Source of the DNA: Hyphomicrobiales bacterium
Lineage (GTDB): Bacteria; Pseudomonadota; Alphaproteobacteria; Rhizobiales; Rhizobiaceae
NCBI GenBank assembly: GCA_900468285.1
Contig: UBTF01000012.1
Location: forward strand, 62,001 to 126,000
DNA: 64,000 nucleotides
Reading direction: 5' to 3'
Positions 17,509-24,216 of the stretch are shown one piece after another (the stretch's first letter is position 1; each line of letters begins with the position of its first letter). The notes beneath the pieces are model-generated. The model had not been told where the DNA came from and searched no databases. It saw only the letters and a list, made by a program, of their open reading frames with translations. The position numbers and the translations under genes are program-made.

Positions 17509-17921
17509 CTCAAAAAATTTTAGAAAATCTGCGTGAAAAATGCGGGAATTCGATCCACATTCCGACAACCAAAAGTCGATTTTTGCGTGGAATTTTCTCG
17601 GCGGCAACCACACGACGTACATATTTCGATCGCAAGTATAGTAAAGCAACCTTAAAGATGGCAAATATTTGCATCCGCAATGCCTCCGCATTAACAAATA
17701 TGCGTATATTATCTTTATTTATCAGATACTTAATCCGATTTACCATTCAAAAAATGAAGGCAAAAGATAAAATGTCACTTAAATTTTATGAAAATACAAA
17801 TCAAAACAAACTCAAATAAATCGAAGTTTTTCCTAAATTTAAGCTCGAATTCTAGCGCCGATGTTTTCTGACGCTAAAAATATTCAAGGCAATATTCTCC
17901 TCACAACGGGGAGAAAAGAAG

Positions 17922-18533
17922 ATGAAAAACATCAGCCGTTTTGGTTTTATGATTGCAGCAATGATCGCCGGTGCATTTGCGGGCCAAGCAGAAGCATCAC
18001 CAGCAGCAGCAATGCGTGTCATGGGCAAAGCCAATCCGCCGATTGGTCACTATGAATTTTGCCAGACCTATCAGAGCGAATGCCAGGCGACATCCGGCGA
18101 CAGAGGACCACTGCGTCTGACTGAGGAGACGTGGAAGACGATTCTCGATGTGAACTATACCGTCAACACCACGGTCACGCCGATGACAGACATGGAGATC
18201 TACGGCGTTGAGGAACGCTGGGCATATCCGACCACCGTCGGCGATTGTGAAGATTATGTTTTGCTCAAGCGCAAAATGCTCATGAACAAGGGTATCGCGC
18301 CCTCCGACCTGCTGATCACCGTGGTTCTGCAGCCTAACGGTTCCGGTCATGCGGTATTGACGGTGCGGACCGATCGCGGCGACTTCATTCTCGATAACCT
18401 GCGCAACAAGGTGATGGAATGGTCGGAGACTGAATACACCTACCTCAAGCGCCAGGACAGCACGAACCCTGGTCGCTGGGTCAAGGTTCAGGATGGCCGT
18501 AACGTGAACGCGGTCGCAGGCATCAAGGGGTAA
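17922..18533 (+). CDS. BTLCP family cysteine protease (LapG-like, periplasmic)
   Basis: The 203-residue protein starts with a signal peptide (MKNISRFGFMIAAMIAGAFA, cleavage near GQAEA). It carries the bacterial transglutaminase-like cysteine protease triad: Cys109 in GDCEDYV, His143 in GHAVLTV and Asp158 in ILDN. In pseudomonads the family member LapG cleaves a surface adhesin under control of the c-di-GMP receptor LapD. No lapD or adhesin gene is in this window, so the substrate here is unknown. GGGGAGAA supports ATG 17922, and the gene ends with its own terminator. Confidence 0.93.
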   Translation: MKNISRFGFMIAAMIAGAFAGQAEASPAAAMRVMGKANPPIGHYEFCQTYQSECQATSGDRGPLRLTEETWKTILDVNYTVNTTVTPMTDMEIYGVEERWAYPTTVGDCEDYVLLKRKMLMNKGIAPSDLLITVVLQPNGSGHAVLTVRTDRGDFILDNLRNKVMEWSETEYTYLKRQDSTNPGRWVKVQDGRNVNAVAGIKG

Positions 18534-18610
18534 GGACAGCGGAGCGAAACGTTGTCAGCCCGTTGCAAGTTATGGCTGGTCAGGGCACCCCGTCCCGGAT
18601 TGACCGTGCC

Positions 18611-18651
18611 AAAGGGCCGGTTTCGTTGCCCCGGAACCGGCCCTTTTTTTT
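18611..18651 (+). terminator. terminator after the BTLCP protease gene
   Basis: A strong stem (GGGCCGGTT 18614-18622 with AACCGGCCC 18635-18643) followed by eight T residues. It also separates this gene from the convergent DUF1489 gene. Confidence 0.92.
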
Positions 18652-18656
18652 GGGAG

Positions 18657-19091
18657 CTACAATAGCCCGAGTTCCGCCAGTTCCCGTCTAAGATCGGCAG
18701 GCATGTCTTCGCCAACCGACTGTCCGCCAAGATCCCGCGGAGCCTCCTCTGCATTGAGATATCGCCACCCCTGAAAAGGACGCTTCGGTGCTGGCGAGGT
18801 CTCAATGACTTCCGGCCCCAGAACGAGATCGCAACGACTGATGCCATCCTCACCCTTGAACTGGCGGATATCGAGAAGCGTCTGCCGGGCCTGAACCTGG
18901 CCCTTGATGACCCAATAAAGAGAGCCGCCGTCGAGCAGTTCCTCGGTCCGCTTGGGAAACATGCGTGTTGTGTGAACGCTGTGCGGCTCCAGGCCGGCTG
19001 CAATCGCAGTCAGGCAACGGTGTGAGACCCACTCGCGCAGATCCTCGATCGAATCCGCGCCGACGCACAGCTTTATGAGATGAAGAGCCAT
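18657..19091 (-). CDS. DUF1489 family protein
   Basis: The 144-residue protein matches the alphaproteobacterial DUF1489 family: MALHLIKLCVGADSIEDLREW at the start, TRMFPKRTEELLDGGSLYWVIKG, then CDLVLGPEVIETSPAPKRPFQGWRYL. It is a small, soluble, probably RNA- or protein-binding family of unknown function. The gene lies 54 bases from the sdaA stop on the same strand and may be cotranscribed with it. Confidence 0.92.
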   Translation of the reverse strand: MALHLIKLCVGADSIEDLREWVSHRCLTAIAAGLEPHSVHTTRMFPKRTEELLDGGSLYWVIKGQVQARQTLLDIRQFKGEDGISRCDLVLGPEVIETSPAPKRPFQGWRYLNAEEAPRDLGGQSVGEDMPADLRRELAELGLL

Positions 19092-19145
19092 GGCTCTATC
19101 AAGGCTGTTTTAGCACTTGCGTCAAGCGTTGGCAGGTTGTGCCCG

Positions 19146-20549
19146 TCAACACTCCACCACATTCACGGCCAGGCCGCCGGTCGATGTTTCCTTGTATTTC
19201 TCGCTCATGTCGTTGCCGGTCTGGCGCATGGTTTCAATGCAGGCATCGAGCGGCACGAAATGCTCTCCATCGCCCTTCAAAGCCAGTGACGCCGCCGTGA
19301 CCGCCTTGACCGCACCAAGTGCATTCCGCTCGATGCAGGGAACCTGCACCAGCCCGGCAATCGGGTCGCAGGTCATGCCAAGGTGATGCTCGAGCGCAAT
19401 TTCTGCTGCATTTTCAACCTGCGCCGGAGAGCCGCCCATGACAGCGGCAAGACCGGCTGCCGCCATGGCAGCGGCGGAGCCCACCTCACCCTGACAGCCG
19501 ACTTCCGCGCCGGAGATGGATGCATTGTGCTTGATGATCCCGCCAATAGCGGCGGCGGTCAGCAGGAAATCCCTGATGTCTTCCACCGTCGCATCTTCAT
19601 GAAAATGGCGGAAATAGCGCACGGTGGCAGGCACCACGCCCGCAGCGCCATTGGTTGGAGCTGTCACGACGCGTCCTCCTGAGGCATTCTCCTCATTGAC
19701 GGCCATGGCGTAAACGCTCAGCCAGTCGTTGGCCAGCACCGGGTTGAGGCGATTGCTGCGCCATTCGGCGTTCAGCTTGTCATGGATGGAACGGGCGCGA
19801 CGCTTGACCTTCAGGCCGCCGGGCATGATGCCTTCGCCTTTCAGGCCGCGTTCTATACAGCCGTTCATTGCGTCCCAGATCTGATCCAGTCGCTCGTCCA
19901 GCTCCTGTCGCGTCATAACAGTCTCTTCATTGGCGCGCTTCATCTGGGCGATGGTTCGCCCGGAACTGTTGGCCATTTCAAGCATCTGCCTCGCCGTCGC
20001 GAAGGGATAGGGAACCTTGGGTCCGTTATCCACAGTCTTGCCGCGCTGGCGCATTGCCTCAAGTTCTGTATCGGTAACAACAAATCCGCCGCCGACCGAA
20101 TAGTAAATCCTCTTCAGCAGCATCCGGCCCTGAGTGTCATAGGCTGAAAACGTCATGCCATTGGCATGGCCTGGCAAAGGGTTCTTCTTGTCGAAAACCA
20201 GATCTTCCGCCGGGCGGAAGACATAGGTCGGGTGGCCTGCAGGCGTCACGCGGCCCTGCGTTTCGACTTCCAGCACAAGACGGTCCATTGCATCGGGATC
20301 GACAAGATCCGGACGCTCGCCGGTCAAGCCAAGAATGACGGCACGGCCGGACCCATGACCAATGCCGGTAAAGGCGAGCGACCCATGCAGGCTGACCTTG
20401 ATGGCCGATACAGTCGCGCCCGCCGGTCGGGGCCACTCGTCCGACAATATCGTGTCAAGAAACCGGTTCGCCGCCGACATGGGTCCCATCGTATGCGAAC
20501 TGGAAGGTCCGATACCGATCTTGAAAACGTCGAATACCGAAAGAAACAT
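19146..20549 (-). CDS. sdaA: L-serine ammonia-lyase
   Basis: The enzyme deaminates L-serine to pyruvate using a 4Fe-4S cluster. This is the single-chain form of 467 residues: the beta domain ([23 protein letters not shown]) is fused to the alpha domain, which carries the cluster cysteines in [23 protein letters not shown] and VQVPCIERN. The phosphate-binding SSSHTMGP and the glycine-rich [12 protein letters not shown] are intact. It acts in the cytoplasm in serine catabolism. The DUF1489 gene follows closely downstream. Confidence 0.97.
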   Translation of the reverse strand: MFLSVFDVFKIGIGPSSSHTMGPMSAANRFLDTILSDEWPRPAGATVSAIKVSLHGSLAFTGIGHGSGRAVILGLTGERPDLVDPDAMDRLVLEVETQGRVTPAGHPTYVFRPAEDLVFDKKNPLPGHANGMTFSAYDTQGRMLLKRIYYSVGGGFVVTDTELEAMRQRGKTVDNGPKVPYPFATARQMLEMANSSGRTIAQMKRANEETVMTRQELDERLDQIWDAMNGCIERGLKGEGIMPGGLKVKRRARSIHDKLNAEWRSNRLNPVLANDWLSVYAMAVNEENASGGRVVTAPTNGAAGVVPATVRYFRHFHEDATVEDIRDFLLTAAAIGGIIKHNASISGAEVGCQGEVGSAAAMAAAGLAAVMGGSPAQVENAAEIALEHHLGMTCDPIAGLVQVPCIERNALGAVKAVTAASLALKGDGEHFVPLDACIETMRQTGNDMSEKYKETSTGGLAVNVVEC

Positions 20550-20664
20550 ATGCGTCCTGCCCTATAAATAGACTTATTACGCCAGTTTATCTCAACCACC
20601 GGAATGCGCCACACCTAATATGGGCACGAGATAGGCAGGCTGCGACATCCAGCGAAAACGAAAA

Positions 20665-20694
20665 CAGCACGGTTCCTGTAGAGAAACCGTGCTG
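20665..20694 (-). terminator. terminator after the 33-residue gene
   Basis: A perfect 10-bp stem (CAGCACGGTT/AACCGTGCTG) followed on the minus strand by TTTTCGTTTT. It lies 29 bases past the stop at 20723. Confidence 0.82.
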
Positions 20695-20722
20695 CCATAT
20701 CTAAAACTTTTAACGGAGATTG

Positions 20723-20824
20723 TTACGGGCTACCAAAAATGTAGGTCAAAGCGAGGAAAGCGGCAAAGCCTGCGAGTGCGCGTAGTGTGACAGCCCAGCA
20801 GGATTTCTGTGCAGTTTCTTCCAT
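20723..20824 (-). CDS. 33-residue single-pass membrane protein
   Basis: ATG 20824 with TTGGAG upstream opens a 33-codon gene, MEETAQKSCWAVTLRALAGF followed by a hydrophobic stretch and a short polar end. One membrane helix (about residues 12-30) fills most of the protein. It has its own strong terminator. Short length, good ribosome site and terminator together argue for a real small membrane protein of unknown function. An in-frame extension to 20938 has no ribosome site. Confidence 0.65.
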   Translation of the reverse strand: MEETAQKSCWAVTLRALAGFAAFLALTYIFGSP

Positions 20825-21200
20825 GATTACTCCAACGTGTTCACTCTCCAGACCGCTCTTCCGTCGGCCCAGTGGTGAACCATTTATTAAAATCTTGTGA
20901 CGAACGCAAATGCAAAAAACGGCTAAAGCAAGGCGCATTCGGCGAGCTGCTATTCACTGGCTGCATAGGTTTAATAAAAAACAATTTCTTAGTGACCCAC
21001 TTCGACACAGCCCTAGAGCCGCTCCGTCTCAATTTAGACCAAAGTGTAAATTCCGGTTGGAAACTGTTCATCATCAAAGCGGGAGATGTGTATAAGGCCG
21101 CGCATTTTTGGCCTTTTACACATTTGAGTTGTTCACAGTCTTGAAGACATGTTTGATCTGGATTATCGGGCAAAAATCAACAAGCAAAGCGGTGAGAAAC
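20825..21200. other. intergenic region with a large inverted repeat
   Basis: Some 376 bases between divergent small genes. Frames on either strand look non-coding and AT content is above the local average. The main feature is the 12-bp inverted repeat at 21088-21121. Confidence 0.5.
21088..21121. repeat. 12-bp inverted repeat (hairpin)
   Basis: GTGTATAAGGCC (21088-21099) pairs with GGCCTTTTACAC (21110-21121) with one mismatch around a 10-base loop. It lies 80 bases upstream of the gene at 21201. It may be an operator, or a terminator of an unseen transcript. Confidence 0.55.
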
Positions 21201-21554
21201 ATGCAGGCAAACGCGTCATCTTTTCCTGATCGCGATACGGTCGCAGCCAAGATCGCATCCATGAGCGCCGAGGATCAGTCCTGGCTGAAACTTCTTCTGG
21301 AAAATGCCCTTCAGGAAGAAAACCTGTTGGAAGGTCTTCATATTTTTCTCGATCAGCAATCGCAGGCCCGGTTTCTGAACTCATTGAAACTGGAAAAGTG
21401 CGGCGAGTGGTTTGGCGAGAACGCCCCTGCCCGGATGCAGATCCGTCTGCATGAGGTGTCTAAAAGCAGCCAACATGCTGCCTATACCGCATTTCGTGCG
21501 GGGCTTTCGAAATCCCGCGGGCTGGAAAAAGCCTATCCGAAGGCGCCTATCTGA
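21201..21554 (+). CDS. uncharacterised 117-residue protein
   Basis: No family is recognised. From ATG 21201 (weak GGTGAG site) the protein is soluble and helical. An acidic N-terminal half (MSAEDQSWLKLLLENALQEE) is followed by a basic second half (RMQIRLHEVSKSSQHAAYTAF, ending SRGLEKAYPKAPI). The helix-rich pattern and charge split would suit a small nucleic-acid or protein-binding protein, but this is only an impression. It ends 12 bases before the convergent glycosidase gene. Longer in-frame sequence upstream crosses the inverted repeat and is excluded. Confidence 0.62.
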   Translation: MQANASSFPDRDTVAAKIASMSAEDQSWLKLLLENALQEENLLEGLHIFLDQQSQARFLNSLKLEKCGEWFGENAPARMQIRLHEVSKSSQHAAYTAFRAGLSKSRGLEKAYPKAPI

Positions 21555-21566
21555 CGCTTTCTAGAG

Positions 21567-22322
21567 TCAATCCGGCACGTTCTCGACAACCGCGATAATG
21601 GGCCCCATGGGGTGCCAGCTATCGCGGCGGTTGGCGCCGGGTATGTGGACGCTGGAAATACTGCCGTCCAGATAAAGTGCGTTTGCGGTCGCAAGCCGGT
21701 CGCGAAACAACGTTGCAAAATCGTAGAAACGCACTGGATTTTCCGAAATTGCGAAGTGCACGATGCCGTCGGCGGAAACGCCCACGCCGTTGCGCGTGTT
21801 CAGGCTGTCGCTTTGCGGCAGAAACCGCGGATGAAGTTGCCCGTCGATGACCAGCATCGGGCCTGATTGCGTTGCGACATCAGGTTTGAGATTGGCGTTG
21901 AGATAAGCACTTGTTTCCAGCACGCCTGCCCTGTCGCCCTCTATAAAGAAGACGCCGTTCGGCTGCATATGAAAATTGCCCCAGCCGCCGGAGGTGCTGA
22001 TCGGTGTTTTTTCGACACCGTTTTCGATGTGCAGGCCAACAGGCGATAAATCGCGGTGGTACATTCCGGCATTCATGGCAAAGGTTACAAAGCTGTGCTG
22101 ACGCCAAAGTGCGGAGGAAAGCGCCTCGAACGCCCCATAAGGCTTTCCAGCGATGGCATCCCATTGATAGAGTCTTATCTTTACTTTTGCGGGATCGAAG
22201 CTGCACACGGTGTAGCGGCCTCCCATATGCTCGATTGACTGGCAGTCGCTGGGAAGTTGAGAGGCATTGGCCGCAGACGAAAGCAGCATTGGCAGCAGGT
22301 AGCGAAAGAATCTCTTGATCAT
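21567..22322 (-). CDS. phosphodiester glycosidase family protein (DUF2233/NAGPA-like), exported
   Basis: From ATG 22322 the 251-residue protein has a signal peptide (MIKRFFRYLLPMLLSSAANA) and the NAGPA/DUF2233 fold: FAMNAGMYHRDLSPVGLHIENG, GNFHMQPNGVFF, SGPMLVIDGQLHP, and the closing DGSISSVHIPGANRR with a late Asp. Family members hydrolyse sugar-phosphodiester bonds, for example GlcNAc-1-phosphodiesters; the substrate here is unknown and presumably in the periplasm. The upstream in-frame extension to 22448 lacks any signal or similarity. Confidence 0.88.
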   Translation of the reverse strand: MIKRFFRYLLPMLLSSAANASQLPSDCQSIEHMGGRYTVCSFDPAKVKIRLYQWDAIAGKPYGAFEALSSALWRQHSFVTFAMNAGMYHRDLSPVGLHIENGVEKTPISTSGGWGNFHMQPNGVFFIEGDRAGVLETSAYLNANLKPDVATQSGPMLVIDGQLHPRFLPQSDSLNTRNGVGVSADGIVHFAISENPVRFYDFATLFRDRLATANALYLDGSISSVHIPGANRRDSWHPMGPIIAVVENVPD

Positions 22323-22446
22323 GGCTCGCGGTGACGGCTGGTGTGAGGCGCCTTGCCTCCTAACCTGAGAAACAAAGCTGGAATACGGCGGCGCGGGCAA
22401 GGTGATGCGTTTCCTCTGCCACTCCACTGACAATATCGTGACGCGC

Positions 22447-22474
22447 AAAAAAGCCGGCGAGAGCGTCGCCGGCT
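22447..22474 (-). terminator. terminator after the entericidin-like gene
   Basis: A 9-bp stem (AGCCGGCGA/TCGCCGGCT) with a 5-base loop, followed on the minus strand by TTTTTT. Confidence 0.85.
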
Positions 22475-22496
22475 CTAAAGAAAGTAGTGGAATCGA

Positions 22497-22658
22497 TTAA
22501 CGACGGGCCGCGCGGTCGACGGTGCGTCCAGCAGCCTGCGTACCATCCACAGTGCCTGCAACATCCTGGCCTACGCCGCGGATCGTATTGCCGCAGGAGC
22601 TAAGGGAAACAAGAGTAACGAAAACGGCTGCAATGGTTGCGAAGAAACGTGTCGACAT
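22497..22658 (-). CDS. entericidin-like small lipoprotein
   Basis: Reading from ATG 22658 gives 53 residues: MSTRFFATIAAVFVTLVSL, then the lipobox-like SSCGN, then a polar tail rich in Gly, Thr, Asp and Arg (IRGVGQDVAGTVDGTQAAGR). The size, lipid-attachment cysteine and GxGxDV pattern fit the entericidin A/B family of small membrane lipoproteins, linked elsewhere to cell-lysis and antidote pairs or envelope stress. Only one copy is present here, so the toxin-antidote pairing is not supported. A strong terminator follows. Confidence 0.85.
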   Translation of the reverse strand: MSTRFFATIAAVFVTLVSLSSCGNTIRGVGQDVAGTVDGTQAAGRTVDRAARR

Positions 22659-22774
22659 GCGTGGAAACTCCCCTTGTGTCTGCGCACTCGCGGCAGACGA
22701 TGATCTGGATTGCGCGCAGATAACGCACGAAATCGAGAGCGGTTCCGCAACGCTGTCGAAATAACACGCGTTGA

Positions 22775-23671
22775 TTAAACCGGGAGAGCAACATCCCTGA
22801 ACGCATTGCGGATGCTGTCTGCGACGGCCTGGACCGGACGCGTTGGGTTATCCGCGAGGATGAGGCGGATATCGAAACAGCCAAGCTCCGGCAAGCCATC
22901 CTTTTCGCTCAGAATGACCATGTCGTCTTGTACGTAGGAGCGCGGAAGCGGGGCGATGGCCAGATCTGCTTCGATAGCGGCCTTTTGCGCCATGGTGTGG
23001 GCACTTAGATATGCAACACGGTAACGCCGGTTTTCCTTCTCAAGTGAGTTGATGGCCTCTGAGCGCCAGATGCATCCATCCTCCCAGATAGAGATGGGCA
23101 AGGGATCACGCAGATGCGCGGTGCCGCATCTGGCACCCGTCCAAACCAGTCGCTCCCGCATCAGAACCTCGCCCGTATCGCGCATCGGAAGCGACGCGCA
23201 GTTGACCAAGGCGAGGTCGAGCCTGTGTTCATCCATACGGCGATAAAGCTGCGAGCTGGCATCGATCGTCACATCCACCATAATGGCCGGAAAGGCTTCC
23301 GCAAAGCGTTTGAGAATGCCGGGCAATAGTCCCCGCTCCCCAATATCTTCCGGCGCGCCCAGCCGCACGACACCCGTAAGTTCAGGCATGACGAAGCGCG
23401 AAACGGCTTCGTTGGAAAGAGCGATCATGCGGCGCGCGTAGGTTAGCAGTGTCTCTCCATGCGCCGTCAGCGTGACGGACCGCGCATCGCGCAGGAAGAG
23501 CGTCGTCTTCAACTGCTCTTCCAGCTTCTTGATCTGCATTGACACCGCTGAAGGCGTTCTAAAGACGACCTCTGCAGCGGTAGAAAAATTCCCGGTTTCT
23601 GCAATCGCGACAAAGGTGCGCAAGATATCGTTGTCGAGAAGAGGCAGCGGCTGCCTGAAGGAAATTGTCAT
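22775..23671 (-). CDS. LysR family transcriptional regulator
   Basis: From ATG 23671 the protein has 298 residues. The N-terminal winged helix-turn-helix is clear: LLDNDILRTFVAIAETGNFS, then AAEVVFRTPSAVSMQIKKLE and LFLRDARSVTLTAHGETLL. A periplasmic-binding-like effector domain fills residues 95-290. It resembles LrhA/HexA-like members (a LLDNDILRTF start and a 'SLPMRDTGEVLMRERLVW' segment), but I do not assign a name. It is divergent from the DUF1127 gene, with a 13-bp palindrome between them that could be its site. Confidence 0.93.
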   Translation of the reverse strand: MTISFRQPLPLLDNDILRTFVAIAETGNFSTAAEVVFRTPSAVSMQIKKLEEQLKTTLFLRDARSVTLTAHGETLLTYARRMIALSNEAVSRFVMPELTGVVRLGAPEDIGERGLLPGILKRFAEAFPAIMVDVTIDASSQLYRRMDEHRLDLALVNCASLPMRDTGEVLMRERLVWTGARCGTAHLRDPLPISIWEDGCIWRSEAINSLEKENRRYRVAYLSAHTMAQKAAIEADLAIAPLPRSYVQDDMVILSEKDGLPELGCFDIRLILADNPTRPVQAVADSIRNAFRDVALPV

Positions 23672-23786
23672 GGCGAATGCCTTCAATTTTTCTGATCAAT
23701 ACATCGATATCATTTCGTTTGATTGAATGTCAACAATGCTCGATCCTCTAAAGCTAGACAGAGAATGCGTCGAAGAAACCATCAAA

Positions 23787-23799
23787 ATTCATCATGAAT
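23787..23799. promoter_or_regulatory. candidate LysR-type operator
   Basis: ATTCATCATGAAT is a perfect palindrome around one central base and fits the T-N11-A rule. It lies midway between the divergent LysR and DUF1127 genes. Assignment is by position only. Confidence 0.35.
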
Positions 23800-23889
23800 G
23801 ACATCAAAACCATTCGATTGATTGATGCCCCACTCGAGCGCATATCTTGATTGTCAGAAAGCACAGATGCAGATGAAAGGAGTATCGAA

Positions 23890-24090
23890 ATGACCGTTAT
23901 CATAACCCATGGCAGACGCCCGAGGAGGGACCTGCTGCATACCGATAGGCTCGTCGGGCTCTGGAGAGCTGTCAATACAGCTTGGGCTCGCAGACAGACA
24001 ATGCGTGCACTTGAAGCGCTTCCGCCAGAAACATTGAAGGATATTGGATGGCCGACAACGGACAAGAAAGCAACGCGTATTGTTCGCTGA
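23890..24090 (+). CDS. DUF1127 small basic protein
   Basis: From ATG 23890, with AAGGAG at good spacing, the protein has 66 residues. The DUF1127 signature is at the C-terminal half: LWRAVNTAWARRQTMRALEALPPETLKDIGWP. Such small arginine-rich proteins in Rhizobiaceae have been tied to RNA turnover, phosphate uptake and stress. The gene is divergent from a LysR regulator and ends with a strong terminator, so it is likely a single-gene unit that the regulator may control. Confidence 0.93.
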   Translation: MTVIITHGRRPRRDLLHTDRLVGLWRAVNTAWARRQTMRALEALPPETLKDIGWPTTDKKATRIVR

Positions 24091-24116
24091 AAAACACGGC
24101 GAAACGCCTTAAATAG

Positions 24117-24149
24117 AAAGCCCGCCAGATATGTCATGGCGGGCTTTTT
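24117..24149 (+). terminator. terminator after the DUF1127 gene
   Basis: An 11-bp perfect stem (AAAGCCCGCCA/TGGCGGGCTTT) and a T run. It also rules out glgX start codons at 24131-24136, which lie inside it. Confidence 0.93.
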
Positions 24150-24216
24150 CTTGCGCTGCGGAACCAATGACCGGCCACCACATTTCCCCCTGCCCCAATC
24201 AAGCACGAGGATATCA

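Larger units (their letters stand above)
17367..17921. other. AT-rich intergenic region upstream of the BTLCP gene
   Basis: About 555 bases without a convincing gene. It starts with the PilZ terminator, then holds the second copy of the 19-bp motif and turns markedly AT-rich from about 17500 to 17860, unlike the rest of the window. Frames on both strands here have poor codon use. The stretch could be a regulatory or nucleoid-protein-bound region for the protease gene. Confidence 0.55.

Noticed and set aside
17427-17819. A 130-codon frame in the AT-rich region
   Set aside because: It begins at the T run of the PilZ terminator, has Asn/Lys/Ile content set by base composition and ends in low-complexity sequence. 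Part of it (KTVPFWE) only reflects the repeated 19-bp motif also found at the end of the PAS gene.
22497-22658. A toxin-antidote entericidin pair
   Set aside because: Only one small lipoprotein gene is present; no second entericidin lies next to it.
24131-24216. Upstream start codons for glgX
   Set aside because: They fall in the DUF1127 terminator hairpin; ATG 24217 begins the family-like sequence and has a ribosome site.
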